Below are positions 44,793 to 53,456 of a stretch of DNA of 64,000 nucleotides, one piece after another. Position 1 is the stretch's first letter, and each line of letters starts with the position of its first letter. The DNA lies in assembly GCF_009391885.1 (NCBI RefSeq), contig NZ_VZII01000007.1:186001-250000 (forward strand), given 5' to 3'. A model generated the notes under the pieces. It ran no database searches. It saw only the letters and a program-made list of their open reading frames with translations, and was not told the DNA's origin. The DNA comes from Pseudomonas sp. MN1F. Its GTDB lineage: Bacteria; Pseudomonadota; Gammaproteobacteria; Pseudomonadales; Pseudomonadaceae. A program made the translations under genes and the position numbers.

Positions 44793-46844
44793 TTGAAGCT
44801 GGAATTGCGGAACAGCTTATCGGTCAAGTTGCTCAGGGTCGTGCTCCTTTCGGCGCTGGCGGTCGGCGTCGTCCTCAGTTGCGCGCAGATCGTCTACGAC
44901 ACCTACAAGACCCGCCAGGCCGTCAACAACGACGCCCAACGCATTCTCGACATGTTCCGCGACCCTTCCACCCAGGCGGTGTACAGCCTCGACCGGGAAA
45001 TGGGCATGCAGGTGATGGAAGGCCTGTTCCAGGATGAGTCAGTGCGCATGGCCTCGATCGGCCACCCCAACGAAACCATGCTCGCGGAAAAGTCCCGCCC
45101 GCTGCAGGACATGTCGATGCGCTGGCTGACCGACCTGATCCTCGGCCAGGAGCGCACCTACACCACCCAACTGGTCGGCCGTGGCCCATACAGCGAATAC
45201 TACGGCGACCTGAGCATCACCCTCGATACGTCGTCCTACGGCGAAGATTTCCTGATCAATGCAGTGATCATCTTCATATCCGGCGTGCTGCGCGCCCTGG
45301 CCATGGGCCTGGTGCTCTATCTGGTGTACCACTGGCTGTTGACCAAGCCGCTGTCGAAGATCATCGAGCACCTGACCCAGATCAACCCTGACCGCCCCAG
45401 CCAGCACCAGATCCCGCTGCTCAAGGGCCACGAGAAGAACGAGCTGGGCCTCTGGGTCAACACCGCCAACCAGCTGCTGGCCTCGATCGAGCGCAACACC
45501 CACCTGCGCCACGAAGCCGAGAACAGTTTGCAGCGCATGGCCCAGTACGATTTCCTCACCGGCCTGCCCAACCGCCAGCAACTGCAGGCGCAGCTCGACA
45601 AGATTCTCGCCGACGCCGGCCGCCTGCAACATCGCGTGGCCGTACTGTGCGTAGGCCTGGACGACTTCAAGGGCATCAACGAACAGTTCAGTTACCAGAC
45701 CGGCGACCAGCTGCTGCTGGCCCTGGCCGATCGCCTGCGCGCGCACAGTGGCCGCCTGGGTGCCCTGGCGCGGCTGGGTGGCGACCAGTTCGCCCTGGTC
45801 CAGGCCAATATCGAGCAGCCTTACGAAGCGGCAGAGCTGGCCCAGAGCATCCTCGACGACCTGGAACTGCCATTCGGCCTCGACCACCAGCAGATCCGCC
45901 TGCGCGCCACCATCGGCATCACCCTGTTCCCCGAGGACGGTGACAGCACCGAGAAGCTGCTGCAGAAGGCCGAACAGACCATGACCCTGGCCAAGGCCCG
46001 CTCGCGCAACCGCTACCAGTTCTACATCGCCAGCGTCGACAGCGAGATGCGCCGCCGCCGCGAGCTGGAAAAGGACCTGCGCGAAGCCCTGCCGCGCAAC
46101 CAGCTGTACCTGGTCTATCAACCGCAGATCAGCTACCGCGACCACCGCGTGGTCGGCGTCGAGGCCTTGCTGCGCTGGCAGCACCCGGAACTGGGCATGG
46201 TCCCGCCCGACCAGTTCATCCCGCTGGCCGAACAGAACGGCAGCATCATCAGCATCGGCGAGTGGGTACTCGACCAGGCCTGCCGGCAATTGCGCGAATG
46301 GCATGACCTGGGCTTCAGCGAACTGCGCATGGCGGTCAACCTGTCTACCGTGCAGCTGCACCACAGCGAGCTGCCGCGGGTGGTCAACAACCTGCTGCAG
46401 GCCTACCGCCTGCCTCCGCGCAGCCTGGAACTGGAGGTGACCGAAACCGGCCTGATGGAAGACATCAGCACCGCCGCCCAGCACCTGCTGAGCCTGCGCC
46501 GCTCCGGGGCGATGATCGCCATCGACGACTTCGGCACCGGTTACTCGTCGCTCAGCTACCTGAAGTCGCTGCCGCTGGACAAGATCAAGATCGACAAGAG
46601 CTTCGTTCAGGACCTGCTCGACGACGATGACGACGCCACCATCGTTCGCGCCATCATCCAGCTGGGCAAGAGCCTGGGTATGCAGGTGATCGCCGAAGGC
46701 GTGGAAACCGCCGAGCAGGAAACCTACATCATCGCCCAGGGTTGCCACGAGGGTCAGGGCTACCACTACAGCAAGCCGTTGTCGGCCCGCGAACTGACCA
46801 ACTTCCTCAAACAAGCCCAGCGCAATCAGGTCTCCGCGCTGTAA
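44793..46844 (+). CDS. bifA: c-di-GMP phosphodiesterase BifA
   Basis: An inner-membrane c-di-GMP phosphodiesterase that promotes biofilm dispersal and swarming. It is 683 residues: membrane segment 1 (about 14-34), periplasmic sensor (35-152), membrane segment 2 (about 155-180), then GGDEF and EAL domains. The GGDEF site is altered to G329-G-D-Q-F333, as in P. aeruginosa BifA, so it should not make c-di-GMP. The EAL site is intact: E457-A-L459, IDDFGTG (577-583) and AEGVETAEQ. Start: AAGGA lies seven bases before TTG 44793 (MKLELRNSLSVKLLR); ATGs eleven codons upstream lack a ribosome-binding site. Next to sodB, as in P. aeruginosa. Confidence 0.92.
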   Translation: MKLELRNSLSVKLLRVVLLSALAVGVVLSCAQIVYDTYKTRQAVNNDAQRILDMFRDPSTQAVYSLDREMGMQVMEGLFQDESVRMASIGHPNETMLAEKSRPLQDMSMRWLTDLILGQERTYTTQLVGRGPYSEYYGDLSITLDTSSYGEDFLINAVIIFISGVLRALAMGLVLYLVYHWLLTKPLSKIIEHLTQINPDRPSQHQIPLLKGHEKNELGLWVNTANQLLASIERNTHLRHEAENSLQRMAQYDFLTGLPNRQQLQAQLDKILADAGRLQHRVAVLCVGLDDFKGINEQFSYQTGDQLLLALADRLRAHSGRLGALARLGGDQFALVQANIEQPYEAAELAQSILDDLELPFGLDHQQIRLRATIGITLFPEDGDSTEKLLQKAEQTMTLAKARSRNRYQFYIASVDSEMRRRRELEKDLREALPRNQLYLVYQPQISYRDHRVVGVEALLRWQHPELGMVPPDQFIPLAEQNGSIISIGEWVLDQACRQLREWHDLGFSELRMAVNLSTVQLHHSELPRVVNNLLQAYRLPPRSLELEVTETGLMEDISTAAQHLLSLRRSGAMIAIDDFGTGYSSLSYLKSLPLDKIKIDKSFVQDLLDDDDDATIVRAIIQLGKSLGMQVIAEGVETAEQETYIIAQGCHEGQGYHYSKPLSARELTNFLKQAQRNQVSAL

Positions 46845-46908
46845 CGCTTGCCCCCCGATTACCGGCCGTGACGCGCATTTACATGAATTGCGCGCCACCC
46901 CCTTTACA

Positions 46909-46927
46909 GCAAATGCAAATCTTTCGC
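46909..46927 (+). promoter_or_regulatory. Fur-box-like site upstream of the imelysin operon
   Basis: GCAAATGCAAATCTTTCGC matches the 19-base Fur consensus GATAATGATAATCATTATC at 12 of 19 positions. It lies 77 bases before the imelysin start. Imelysin operons are typically iron-regulated, which supports the call, but the score is moderate. Confidence 0.5.
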
Positions 46928-47003
46928 ATGATGTTGTCGTTTCGCGTGCCACGGCGCACGGCCTAACCCCTTGGTCCAACCACACGACGCAGGAAAACCA
47001 ATA

Positions 47004-48341
47004 ATGATTCGTATGCCTCTGGCCTCCGCCAGTCTGCTGGCCATCGCCATCGCTCTCGCCGGTTGCGGCGAAGGCAAGGATGACAAGGCCGCCGCTCCGC
47101 AAGCTCAGGCACCTGCTGCTGCCAGCACCACAGCTGCGGCGCCCGGGGCTGTCGACGAAGCGACCGGCAAAGCCGTGGTCAAGCATTACACCGAAATCGT
47201 CTACGCCGTGTACAGCGACGCGCTGAGCACCGCCAAGCACTTGCAGAGCGCCGTCGACGCGTTCCTCGCCAAGCCCAACGACGAAACCCTGAAAGCCGCC
47301 AAAGAGGCCTGGGTCGCCGCGCGCGTTCCGTACCTGCAGAGCGAGGCGTTCCGCTTCGGCAACACCATCATCGACGACTGGGAAGGCCAGGTGAATGCCT
47401 GGCCGCTGGACGAAGGCCTGATCGACTACGTCGACAAGAGCTACGAGCACGCCCTGGGCAACCCGGCAGCCAGCGCCAACATCATCGCCAACACCGAGAT
47501 CCAGGTGGGCGAAGAGAAGGTCGACGTCAAGGACATCACCCCTGAGAAGCTGGCCAGCCTGAACGAACTGGCAGGTTCCGAAGCCAACGTCGCCACCGGC
47601 TACCACGCCATCGAATTCCTGCTCTGGGGCCAGGACCTCAACGGTACCGGCCCAGGCGCCGGCAACCGCCCGGCTTCCGACTACCTGGAAGGCACGGGTG
47701 CCACCGGCGGCCACAACGACCGTCGCCGCGCCTACCTGAAGGCGGTCACCGAGCTGCTGGTCAAGGACCTCGAAGAGATGGTCGGCAACTGGGCACCGAA
47801 CGTCGCCGACAACTACCGCGCCACGCTGGAAGCCGAGCCGGTGGCCGATGGCCTGCGCAAGATGCTGTTCGGCATGGGCAGCCTGTCGCTGGGCGAACTG
47901 GCCGGTGAGCGCATGAAGGTCTCGCTGGAAGCCAACTCGCCGGAAGACGAGCAGGATTGCTTCAGCGACAACACCCACTACTCGCACTTCTACGACGCCA
48001 AGGGCATCCGCAACGTCTACCTGGGCGAGTACACCCGTGTCGACGGCACCAAGCTGACCGGCCCGAGCCTGTCGTCGCTGGTGGCCAAGGCCGACCCGGC
48101 TGCCGACGCCACCCTCAAGGCTGACCTCGAAGCCACCGAAGCGAAGATCCAGGTGATGGTCGACCACGCCCTCAAGGGCGAGCACTACGACCAGTTGATC
48201 GCCGCCGACAACGCTGCCGGCAACCAGATCGTGCGCGATGCCATCGCCTCGCTGGTCAAGCAGACCGGCTCGATCGAGCAGGCTGCAGGCAAGCTGGGGA
48301 TTGCCAACCTGAACCCGGACACCGCCGACCACGAATTCTGA
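47004..48341 (+). CDS. icmP: Imelysin-family lipoprotein (IcmP-like)
   Basis: A 445-residue lipoprotein. Lipobox LAGC at residues 18-21, followed by an Ala/Pro-rich linker, then an imelysin (M75) domain with the GxHxxE signature GYHAIEFLLWGQD. P. aeruginosa IcmP is described as an insulin-cleaving peptidase; related imelysins act in periplasmic iron uptake. The next genes are a di-heme oxidoreductase, a second imelysin and a DUF1513 protein, an iron-uptake-type operon. The ATG at 47004 is preferred because it gives the signal sequence; AGGAAAA is upstream. A UUCG-loop terminator separates it from the rest, so read-through is needed for coexpression. Confidence 0.88.
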   Translation: MIRMPLASASLLAIAIALAGCGEGKDDKAAAPQAQAPAAASTTAAAPGAVDEATGKAVVKHYTEIVYAVYSDALSTAKHLQSAVDAFLAKPNDETLKAAKEAWVAARVPYLQSEAFRFGNTIIDDWEGQVNAWPLDEGLIDYVDKSYEHALGNPAASANIIANTEIQVGEEKVDVKDITPEKLASLNELAGSEANVATGYHAIEFLLWGQDLNGTGPGAGNRPASDYLEGTGATGGHNDRRRAYLKAVTELLVKDLEEMVGNWAPNVADNYRATLEAEPVADGLRKMLFGMGSLSLGELAGERMKVSLEANSPEDEQDCFSDNTHYSHFYDAKGIRNVYLGEYTRVDGTKLTGPSLSSLVAKADPAADATLKADLEATEAKIQVMVDHALKGEHYDQLIAADNAAGNQIVRDAIASLVKQTGSIEQAAGKLGIANLNPDTADHEF

Positions 48342-48363
48342 TCGGCTGTCCTGGTTCACAAAG

Positions 48364-48388
48364 AGGCGACCTTCGGGTCGCCTTTTTT
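48364..48388 (+). terminator. UUCG-loop terminator after icmP
   Basis: AGGCGACC (48364-48371), TTCG loop, GGTCGCCT (48376-48383), then five more T. A textbook terminator, so the downstream di-heme gene probably needs partial read-through or its own promoter in 48390-48536. Confidence 0.92.
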
Positions 48389-48536
48389 CTGTGCCCCGCG
48401 AAAGGGCCGGTGAAGTCCATGAAAATGCTGAGATTTCACATCCTTTTCACCCGGGTAATTGCAAATTGCTCTTATTCAAACAACGCTGGCCTGCTAAGCT
48501 TGCACGCCGGTTTTTCGTCCACGCCCAGGATTTTGC

Positions 48537-49964
48537 ATGTCCTCGTCGCTGTCCCGATTCCCCCCTCTGCTGCTGGCCCTCGCCCTTGCCGCCTGTGATG
48601 ACGCCCCGCGTTTCACCCAGGCCGAGCCCGGCGAAGCGCTGTCTGGCGGCCAGGCCACGGTCCAACGCGACGACCGCAAGGCTTTTTCCCTGCCGTCGGC
48701 CAACCTCTCGGCCGAGCGGCGCCTGGACTTCGCCGTGGGCAACAGTTTTTTCCGCAGCCCTTGGGTGATCGCCCCTTCCACCACCACCGCGCGTGATGGC
48801 CTGGGCCCGTTGTTCAACACCACGGCCTGCCAGAACTGCCACGTGCGCGATGGCCGCGGGCACCCGCCGGAGCCCGACGACAGCAATGCCGTGGGCATGC
48901 TGGTGCGCCTGTCGATCCCCGATCAGCCTTACCTGGCCAAGGTGATCGAGCGCCTGGGCGTGGTCCCCGAGCCCGTCTACGGCACCCAGCTGCAGGACAT
49001 GGCCATCCCCGGCGTGGCGCCGGAGGGCAAGGTGCGGGTTAACTACACCACCCAGACCGTCACCTTCAAGGACGGCCACCCGGTCGAGCTACGCCGCCCG
49101 ACCCTGCAGATCACCCAGCTTGGCTACGGCCCGATGCACCCCGACACACGCTTCTCGGCCCGTGTCGCCCCGCCGATGATCGGCCTGGGCCTGCTCGAAG
49201 CCATCCCCGAAGCCGACATCCTGGCCAACGAAGACCCCGACGACCGCAACCACGACGGTATCCGCGGCCGCGCCAACCGGGTCTGGGACGACGCCCAGGG
49301 CAAGACCGTGATCGGCCGCTTCGGCTGGAAGGCCGGGCAACCCAACGTCAACCAGCAGAACGTGCACGCCTTCAACGGTGACATGGGCCTGACCAGCACC
49401 TTGCAACCCAAGGACGACTGCACCCCGGCCCAGGTCGACTGCCTGGCCGCGCCCAATGGCGATGGCGAAGGCGACGAGAAGGAAGTCAGCGACAACATCC
49501 TGCGCCTGGTCACCTTCTACACCCGCAACCTCGGTGTGCCTGCCCGTCGTGACGTCGGCGCGCCGCAAGTGCTGGCCGGCAAGAACCTGTTCTTCGAGGC
49601 CGGTTGCCAGGCCTGCCACATCCCGCAGTTCACCACTGCCGCCAACACCGCCGAAGCGGAGCTGGCCAACCAGCTGATCCGCCCCTACAGCGACCTGCTG
49701 CTGCACGACATGGGCCCGGGCCTGGCCGACGAGCGCACCGAATTCGCAGCCAACGGCCAGGATTGGCGGACCCCACCGTTGTGGGGCATAGGCCTGACCG
49801 AAACGGTCAGCGGCCACACCCAGTACCTGCACGACGGCCGTGCCCGCAACCTGCTCGAAGCCGTGCTCTGGCACGGCGGCGAAGCGCAGTCGGCGCGCGA
49901 CCATGTATTGACCTTCAATGCCGAGCAGCGCGCTGCGTTGCTGGCCTTCCTGAACTCACTTTAA
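48537..49964 (+). CDS. Di-heme oxidoreductase, thiol-oxidoreductase-like (DUF1111)
   Basis: A 475-residue lipoprotein (LALAAC lipobox near residue 20) with two c-type heme sites, CQNCHV near residue 98 and CQACHI near residue 361. This is the COG3488 family often annotated as thiol oxidoreductase and found with imelysins, where it may act as a ferri-reductase or electron donor. It is followed 19 bases later by the second imelysin and belongs to that unit. Confidence 0.85.
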   Translation: MSSSLSRFPPLLLALALAACDDAPRFTQAEPGEALSGGQATVQRDDRKAFSLPSANLSAERRLDFAVGNSFFRSPWVIAPSTTTARDGLGPLFNTTACQNCHVRDGRGHPPEPDDSNAVGMLVRLSIPDQPYLAKVIERLGVVPEPVYGTQLQDMAIPGVAPEGKVRVNYTTQTVTFKDGHPVELRRPTLQITQLGYGPMHPDTRFSARVAPPMIGLGLLEAIPEADILANEDPDDRNHDGIRGRANRVWDDAQGKTVIGRFGWKAGQPNVNQQNVHAFNGDMGLTSTLQPKDDCTPAQVDCLAAPNGDGEGDEKEVSDNILRLVTFYTRNLGVPARRDVGAPQVLAGKNLFFEAGCQACHIPQFTTAANTAEAELANQLIRPYSDLLLHDMGPGLADERTEFAANGQDWRTPPLWGIGLTETVSGHTQYLHDGRARNLLEAVLWHGGEAQSARDHVLTFNAEQRAALLAFLNSL

Positions 49965-49983
49965 AACGCGCAAGGAGCCGGGC

Positions 49984-51048
49984 ATGTTCCGACCCAAACT
50001 GTTGTTCACCAGCCTCGCCGCACTCGCCCTGGGTGCCTGCTCGCCGCAGGACCCACAGGCGGTGACTTCCGCCGCCATCGCCAAGCAGGTGATCCTGCCG
50101 ACCTACAGCCGCTGGGTCGAAGCCGACCGCCAGCTGGCTGCCAGCGCCCTGGCCTACTGTGAAGGCAAGGAAAGCCTGGACACCGCGCGCGCCGACTTCC
50201 TCAATGCGCAAAAAGCCTGGGCCGAACTGCAACCGTTGCTGGTAGGCCCGCTGGCCGAAGGCAACCGCGCCTGGCAGGTACAGTTCTGGCCTGACAAGAA
50301 GAACCTGGTCGGCCGCCAGGTCGAGCAGCTGGTCAACGGCGACAAGCCGGTCGATGCCGCCGCCCTGGGCAAGGCCAGCGTCGTGGTACGCGGCCTGTCG
50401 GCTTACGAGTACATCCTCTTCGACAGCAAGCCGGACATCGCCACTGCCGAGCAGAAAACCCGCTACTGCCCGCTGCTGGTCGCCATCGCCGATCACCAGA
50501 AGGTCCTGGCCGAGGACATCCTCAAGACCTGGAACAGCACCGACGGCATGCTGTCGCAGATGACCAAGTTCCCCAACCAGCGCTACGCCGATTCCCACGA
50601 GGCGATCGCCGACCTGCTGCGTTCCCAGGTCACCGCCCTGGACACCCTGAAGAAGAAGCTGGGTGCGCCGATGGGTCGCCAGAGCAAGGGCATCCCGCAG
50701 CCACTGCAGGCCGAAGCCTGGCGCAGCCATTCCTCGCTGAAGAGCCTGGAAGCCACCCTCAAGGCCTCCCAGGCGGTGTGGGTCGGGGTCGACAACCAGG
50801 GCCTGCGCAGCCTGCTGCCCAGCGATCAGAAAGCCCTGGCGCAGAAGATCGACGACGCCTACGCTACGGCGCTCAAGCTGCTGGCCGACAACCAGAAGAC
50901 CCTCGGCGAGCTGCTCGCCGACGACGCCGGGCAGCAGACCCTCAACCAGTTCTACGATGCCCTCAACGCCGTCCACCGCCTGCACGAAGGCGACCTGGCC
51001 AAGGCGCTGAACATCCAGCTGGGCTTCAATGCCAACGACGGTGACTGA
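49984..51048 (+). CDS. Second imelysin-like lipoprotein lacking the GxHxxE histidine
   Basis: A 354-residue lipoprotein (lipobox LGAC) with an imelysin fold, but where IcmP has GYHAIEFLLW this protein has GLSAYEYILF: the metal-site His is Ser while the Glu remains. It is therefore probably a binding partner rather than a peptidase or iron carrier of the same kind. AAGGAG precedes the ATG. Its stop overlaps the next start (TGATG). Confidence 0.82.
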   Translation: MFRPKLLFTSLAALALGACSPQDPQAVTSAAIAKQVILPTYSRWVEADRQLAASALAYCEGKESLDTARADFLNAQKAWAELQPLLVGPLAEGNRAWQVQFWPDKKNLVGRQVEQLVNGDKPVDAAALGKASVVVRGLSAYEYILFDSKPDIATAEQKTRYCPLLVAIADHQKVLAEDILKTWNSTDGMLSQMTKFPNQRYADSHEAIADLLRSQVTALDTLKKKLGAPMGRQSKGIPQPLQAEAWRSHSSLKSLEATLKASQAVWVGVDNQGLRSLLPSDQKALAQKIDDAYATALKLLADNQKTLGELLADDAGQQTLNQFYDALNAVHRLHEGDLAKALNIQLGFNANDGD

Positions 51049-52148
51049 TGATGCTGCGACGCCAGGCTCTCAAACTCGGTAGCGTATTGCTCAGCGCCCT
51101 GACCCTGGGCGGCTGGAGCCTATTTCGCAACAAAGGCAGCGAACCCTTGCTGCTGTCGGCGCGTGACGATGGCGACGGCAAGCACTATGCGGTCGGGTTC
51201 CGCCTGGATGGCACCCAGGTGTTCAGCACCCAGGTCGCCCAGCGTTGCCATGCCATCATCAACCACCCCGAGCTGCCGATCGCCCTGTTCGTCGCCCGCC
51301 GCCCCGGTACCGAAAGCTACCTGGTCGACCTGCGCGACGGGCGCCTGCTGCAGACCGTCACCTCGCAACCGAACCGGCACTTCTATGGCCATGCGGTGAT
51401 CCACCAGGGTGGCGAATGGCTGTATGCCACCGAGAACGACACCACCGACCCAGGCCGTGGCGTGCTCGGCGTGTACCGCTTCGAGGGTGAACGCCTGGTG
51501 CATACCGGCGAGATCCCGACTCACGGCATCGGCCCCCATGAAGTGGCCTGGCTGCCGGACGGCGAAACCCTGGTCGTGGCCAACGGTGGCATCCGCACCG
51601 AGGCCGAGAGCCGGGTCGAGATGAACCTCGATGCCATGGAGCCGAGCCTGGTGCTGATGCAGCGCGACGGCACCCTGCTGAGCAAGGAGACCCTGGCCCA
51701 GCAGATGAACAGTGTGCGCCACCTGGCGGTAGGCGACGATGGCACCATCGCTGCCTGCCAGCAGTTCATGGGTGCTGCTGAGGAAACCGCCGAGCTGCTG
51801 GCGATCAAGCGCCCGGGCGAGCCGTTCAAGGCCTTCCCGGTGCCGGAGCGCCAGCTGCAATCGATGGCCCAGTACACCGCCAGCGTTGCCATCCACAGCG
51901 ACCTGCGCCTGGTGGCGCTGACTGCGCCGCGGGCCAACCGCCTGTTCGTCTGGGACCTGGACAGCGGCGCGGTGAAGCTCGATGCACCGATGCCCGATTG
52001 CGCCGGGGTCGGGGCGGTCAAGGATGGTTTTGTCGTCACCTCGGGCCAGGGGCGTTGCCGCTTCTACGATTGCCGCAAGGCCGAACTGATCGGGCAACCG
52101 ATGGACCTGCCGTCCGGGTTCTGGGACAACCATCTGCACCTGGTCTGA
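51048..52148 (+). CDS. DUF1513 beta-propeller protein with Tat-like signal
   Basis: A 366-residue protein with an N-terminal twin-arginine signal MLRRQALKLGSVLL, then repeats of a WD-like propeller (RLDGTQVFSTQVAQRCHAII, GIGPHEVAWLPDGETLVVAN, SVRHLAVGDDGTIAAC). Such proteins accompany imelysin/di-heme operons. It starts in the upstream stop codon, either at 51048 or at the next ATG three bases on. Likely a periplasmic cofactor-dependent or scaffold protein of the system; no activity is known. Confidence 0.82.
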   Translation: MMLRRQALKLGSVLLSALTLGGWSLFRNKGSEPLLLSARDDGDGKHYAVGFRLDGTQVFSTQVAQRCHAIINHPELPIALFVARRPGTESYLVDLRDGRLLQTVTSQPNRHFYGHAVIHQGGEWLYATENDTTDPGRGVLGVYRFEGERLVHTGEIPTHGIGPHEVAWLPDGETLVVANGGIRTEAESRVEMNLDAMEPSLVLMQRDGTLLSKETLAQQMNSVRHLAVGDDGTIAACQQFMGAAEETAELLAIKRPGEPFKAFPVPERQLQSMAQYTASVAIHSDLRLVALTAPRANRLFVWDLDSGAVKLDAPMPDCAGVGAVKDGFVVTSGQGRCRFYDCRKAELIGQPMDLPSGFWDNHLHLV

Positions 52149-52150
52149 AG

Positions 52151-52183
52151 GCCCATTCGCGGGTTTACCCGCGAAGAGGCCGG
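52151..52183. repeat. Partial REP element
   Basis: TTCGCGGG, TTTA, CCCGCGAA (52156-52175) followed by GAGGCCGG. It is a truncated version of the 31549 element lying just after the DUF1513 stop, where it may terminate the imelysin operon. Confidence 0.75.
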
Positions 52184-52294
52184 CTCAGGCAATCCTCTCC
52201 CCCTTCTGCAATACTTCTCTGATCCACACGTGGGCAGGATCGCCCGTTGTCGTGTCTGAACGAATAACAATCACGCATCCAAGGAACCGGACTT

Positions 52295-53443
52295 ATGCTA
52301 CGCCGCCGCATGCTCATCATGTTGGCTGTCGTTCTGTTGATCGTGCTGGCCCTGGGGGGCTACAAGGGCTTCTCGATCTACCAGCAGATCCAGATGTTCT
52401 CCGCGCCCAGGCCGCCCATCACCGTTGCGGCCGCCCCGGCCGAACAACGCCTGTGGCAAGAACGCCTGCCTGCCGTCGGCAGCCTCAAGGCCCTGCAAGG
52501 CGTTGAGCTGAGCCTGGAAGTGGAAGGCATCGTCAAAGCCTTGTACTTCGACTCCGGGCAGAAGGTCAAAGCCGGGCAACCGCTGCTGCAGCTCAACGAC
52601 GACCAGGAAACCGCCCTGCTCGGCACTGCCCAGGCCGACCTGGGGCTGGCCAAGGTCGACTTCGGTCGCGGCAGCCAGCTGGTCGGCGATGCCGCCATCT
52701 CCCGCGGCGAGTTCGACCGCCTGTCCTCCCAGTACCGGCGCAATCAGGCAGTGGTCGAACAGCTCAAGGCGCAGAAAATCAAGAAAAGCATCAACGCGCC
52801 GTTCAGTGGCACCATCGGCATTCGCCAGGTGGACATCGGCCAGTACCTGGCCGCCGGCACGGTGATCGCCACCTTGCAGGACCTGTCCAGCCTGTACGTC
52901 GACTTCAACGTCCCGGAACAGGCATTGCCGCACCTGAGCCTGGGCCAGCAGGTGCTGGTGCAGGTGGCCGCCTACCCCGGCCAGACCTTCCCGGCCAGCC
53001 TCAGCGCGATCAACCCCAAGGTCGATGAGAACACGCGCAACCTGCTGGTGCGCGCGACCCTGGCCAACCCGGACGACAAGCTGCTGCCAGGCATGTTCGC
53101 CAACCTGCTGATCCTGCTACCCGACCCGCAGCCCCAGGTGGTCGTGCCGGAAAGTGCCATTACCTACACCCTCTACGGCAACTCGGTGTACGTCGCCACG
53201 CCGAAGAAGGACAAGGACGGCAACCCGGAAAACGACGATCAGGGCCAGCCGCAGCTCAGCGCCGAACAGCGCACCGTACAGACCGGCGAGCGCCGCGATG
53301 GCGTGGTGGTGGTCAGCAAGGGCCTCAAGGCCGGGGAGCAGGTGGTCACCGCCGGGCAGCTCAAGCTGACGCCGGGTGCGGCCATCCGCATTGGCCAGGA
53401 CAGCGCGCTCAAACCCGAACAGGGCGCCCCGCGCACCGACTGA
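52295..53443 (+). CDS. mexV: RND membrane-fusion protein (MexV-like)
   Basis: A 382-residue periplasmic adaptor. The N-terminus is an uncleaved membrane helix (MLIMLAVVLLIVLALGG) rather than a lipobox. HlyD/AcrA features: LSLEVEGIVKALYFDSGQKV (first biotinyl half), a short helical hairpin, then INAPFSGTIGIRQVDIGQYL. AAGGAA lies eight bases before the ATG. The name comes from gene order with mexW and position after the imelysin operon, as in P. aeruginosa; no outer-membrane channel gene is present. Confidence 0.85.
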   Translation: MLRRRMLIMLAVVLLIVLALGGYKGFSIYQQIQMFSAPRPPITVAAAPAEQRLWQERLPAVGSLKALQGVELSLEVEGIVKALYFDSGQKVKAGQPLLQLNDDQETALLGTAQADLGLAKVDFGRGSQLVGDAAISRGEFDRLSSQYRRNQAVVEQLKAQKIKKSINAPFSGTIGIRQVDIGQYLAAGTVIATLQDLSSLYVDFNVPEQALPHLSLGQQVLVQVAAYPGQTFPASLSAINPKVDENTRNLLVRATLANPDDKLLPGMFANLLILLPDPQPQVVVPESAITYTLYGNSVYVATPKKDKDGNPENDDQGQPQLSAEQRTVQTGERRDGVVVVSKGLKAGEQVVTAGQLKLTPGAAIRIGQDSALKPEQGAPRTD

Positions 53444-53456
53444 GCAGGAGGCAGGC

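Noticed and set aside
44793..46844. GGDQF in place of GGDEF taken as a novel defect
   Set aside because: The same change is known in P. aeruginosa BifA, so it is a family trait of this phosphodiesterase.
45039..48359. A very long antisense open frame across bifA and icmP
   Set aside because: The codon bias of high-GC genes on the other strand opens this frame. bifA and icmP have full domain motifs, and the antisense product is low-complexity Gly/Val/Gln with no family likeness.
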